From NCBI GenBank assembly GCA_947503365.1, contig CANNDT010000050.1:1-31907 (forward strand): a stretch of 31,907 nt of DNA, written 5' to 3'. The position numbers were made by a program, and so were the translations under genes. Source of the DNA: CANNDT01 sp945876205 (lineage in GTDB: Bacteria > Acidobacteriota > Vicinamibacteria > Vicinamibacterales > UBA2999). Shown here piece by piece: positions 31,601 to 31,907 of the stretch (position 1 is the first letter of the stretch; each line of letters opens with the position of its first letter). Below the pieces are notes generated by a model, which worked only from the letters and a program-made list of their open reading frames with translations, was not told where the DNA came from and made no database searches.

Positions 31601-31907
31601 GGTGATGGACAACCCGTATGGCGCGAAGACGCTGACGAACTATCTGAACCCCGCGGCGTTCGCGTACCCGGATGCGGGTCAGCTCGGCACGATGGAGCCG
31701 CGCAGCATCGAAGGCCCTGGCTACTGGACCGCCGACCTCGCGCTCTCGAGGCTCCTGCCGATTTCTTCGCGGCAGAACGTCGAGCTGCGCCTGGAGATCT
31801 TCAACCTCTTGAACAATTTCAACTGGGGCAACCCGGCGGTGAACTACGACGCGGGCACTTTTGGCCAGATTACGTCGATGGCCGGCGATCCGCGGATCCT
31901 GCAGTTT
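28632..31907 (+). CDS. Oar-like TonB-dependent receptor with N-terminal carboxypeptidase-regulatory-like domain, 3'-truncated by the window edge
   Basis: 1,092 codons are present without a stop. The sequence ends at DPRILQF, where family members typically stop within about ten residues (a terminal beta-strand ending in Phe), so the gene is nearly complete. It has a signal peptide (about 1-25, ending TAWAQ) and a carboxypeptidase-regulatory-like domain (27-110: LNGKVTDQSGAVLPGVTVTVTQTATG). A plug domain follows at about 115-230, then a long barrel with the LPLQGRNVTDLI, GGTVGGPVVQNKMFFFGAYQGTR and LYAQDSWRLRDRVTVNFGMRWEP signatures. Such proteins import or bind large substrates at the outer membrane; this subfamily is greatly expanded in Acidobacteriota. 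The ribosome site is GGAGGA before ATG 28632. The ligand is unknown. Confidence 0.93.
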   Translation, partial: MRRVLRNLSAFAVILLLTTATAWAQTAELNGKVTDQSGAVLPGVTVTVTQTATGLTRTVVTDGDGAYLFSSLPTGPYRFEASLQGFRAHSQTGIVLQVGGTPTLNVALGLGDLAETVTVDAAAPLVDVRSAGISEVVENERIVELPLQGRNVTDLIVLAGAAVPREMGTDSARATPGSASISVAGGLSFGVGYFLDGAMHNDSYNNLNLPLPFPDALQEFSVATSGLSAQNGVHSGASVNAVTKSGTNRFTGNAFEFLRDHRFNATNPFAGLGPDGKRQDDGLSRNQFGGTVGGPVVQNKMFFFGAYQGTRTRQVPADLKAWVPTAAMLAGDFTAFTSPACNGGRQIALRAPFVNNRLAPAQFSPAALKIAQRLPTTTDPCGAITYGAPNDDDEWQVVTKVDYQINANHSVFGRYLHTDSSAKAAWPRTENLLTTAVRGRPKTSTAKSLTLGDTLVFGSNMVNSFRAAYNPTRVDIDLAPFLDAPSVGSKVYTYIPGQIVLDVTNAFSVGTGGSVKQFVDQESYQASNDLTLVRGRHQLGIGASLSYWTSDQLINGRSVGNFTFNGSRTGLPLADFLSGQLFRLEHGAPGLLPLDQTYIGLYAQDSWRLRDRVTVNFGMRWEPFFGQNIKNGAISNFSLENFRKGIKTTAFTNAPAGLVYPGDPGFPPGKSGMNAQWWNLSPRAGVAWDVTGNGRTAVRASYGLAYDFMTAAYLYISASAAPYANRIRLEGVTFDDPYARVPGGDINPIPVDPPKDAPFPSYGSYGSMSPDINSPRVQSWNVTVEQQFGSAWQVAASYLGSYSDRLWGQVAINPGQFLGLGPCTLQGVTYPVCTAAANLDQRRLLSLENPEASKLLGPVDRFDDLGTQDYRGLKLSVRRRSANGVSLSGNYTLSHCEGNTVVNGFPQISAGYRKPEDPSFDRGNCLQNRRQVLTTTIGYQTPQFERAALRILASSWRASGILSARSGSWLDATTGRDLSGSGIQGNIINQVMDNPYGAKTLTNYLNPAAFAYPDAGQLGTMEPRSIEGPGYWTADLALSRLLPISSRQNVELRLEIFNLLNNFNWGNPAVNYDAGTFGQITSMAGDPRILQF

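Overview
The window is about 32 kb of GC-rich bacterial chromosome, densely coded on both strands. No rRNA, tRNA, CRISPR array, replication origin or complete insertion sequence is visible. The best guess for the source is an Acidobacteriota bacterium of the Vicinamibacteria type. This rests on the very large Oar-like TonB-dependent receptor with an N-terminal carboxypeptidase-regulatory-like domain, many secreted proteins with Sec signal peptides, the SVSPGSG/GTWTVS surface module, and secreted DUF4159, PEGA and multiheme cytochrome proteins. This is inference from gene content, not a phylogenetic result.

Layout. (1) 1-2105: the 3' part of a methylmalonate-semialdehyde dehydrogenase gene, then a DUF2442/DUF4160 gene pair, then a second near-identical copy of the last 141 bp of the dehydrogenase gene. 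It looks like a small cassette integrated at the 3' end of a coding gene. (2) 2192-5076: a secreted sulfatase translationally coupled to a secreted protein with an HELLH metallopeptidase-like motif. (3) 5084-7400: two DinB-fold proteins, a secreted SRPBCC protein, a small membrane protein and a GNAT acetyltransferase. (4) 7431-10974: a tightly overlapping operon for reductive pyrimidine (uracil/thymine) catabolism: beta-ureidopropionase, dihydropyrimidinase and a class III aminotransferase. The malonate semialdehyde or methylmalonate semialdehyde it yields is the substrate type of the dehydrogenase in (1). (5) 11039-14894: a three-gene set of secreted proteins: HpcH/HpaI aldolase, a cytochrome c/PQQ-propeller dehydrogenase, and a DUF6282 metal hydrolase.

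(6) 14982-17802: a SWIB-domain protein with a lysine-rich tail, a convergent malonyl-CoA synthetase-like ligase, a divergent arylamine N-acetyltransferase, and a 27-codon orphan that looks like the tail of an amidohydrolase. (7) 17812-19622: a small membrane protein, a glutaminyl cyclase lipoprotein and a PEGA protein. (8) 19669-21879: a 1-Cys PrxQ/Bcp peroxiredoxin and two divergent DUF4159 paralogues. (9) 21880-22214: a non-coding stretch holding a long hairpin repeat bounded by a 10-bp direct repeat. (10) 22215-25980: an operon of a monoheme cytochrome fused to an outer-membrane-like beta-barrel, a pentaheme cytochrome and a DUF2231-TPR membrane protein. This is the strongest candidate for an undescribed system, possibly an electron conduit across the outer membrane. 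(11) 25999-31907: an APC-family permease, a secreted protein of unknown function and the almost complete TonB-dependent receptor.

Dispersed non-coding repeats built on CAC-N-GAG octamers occur at least three times (about 2135, 10996 and 21932). An imperfect inverted repeat of CGTTCGG units separates two convergent genes at 15286-15386.
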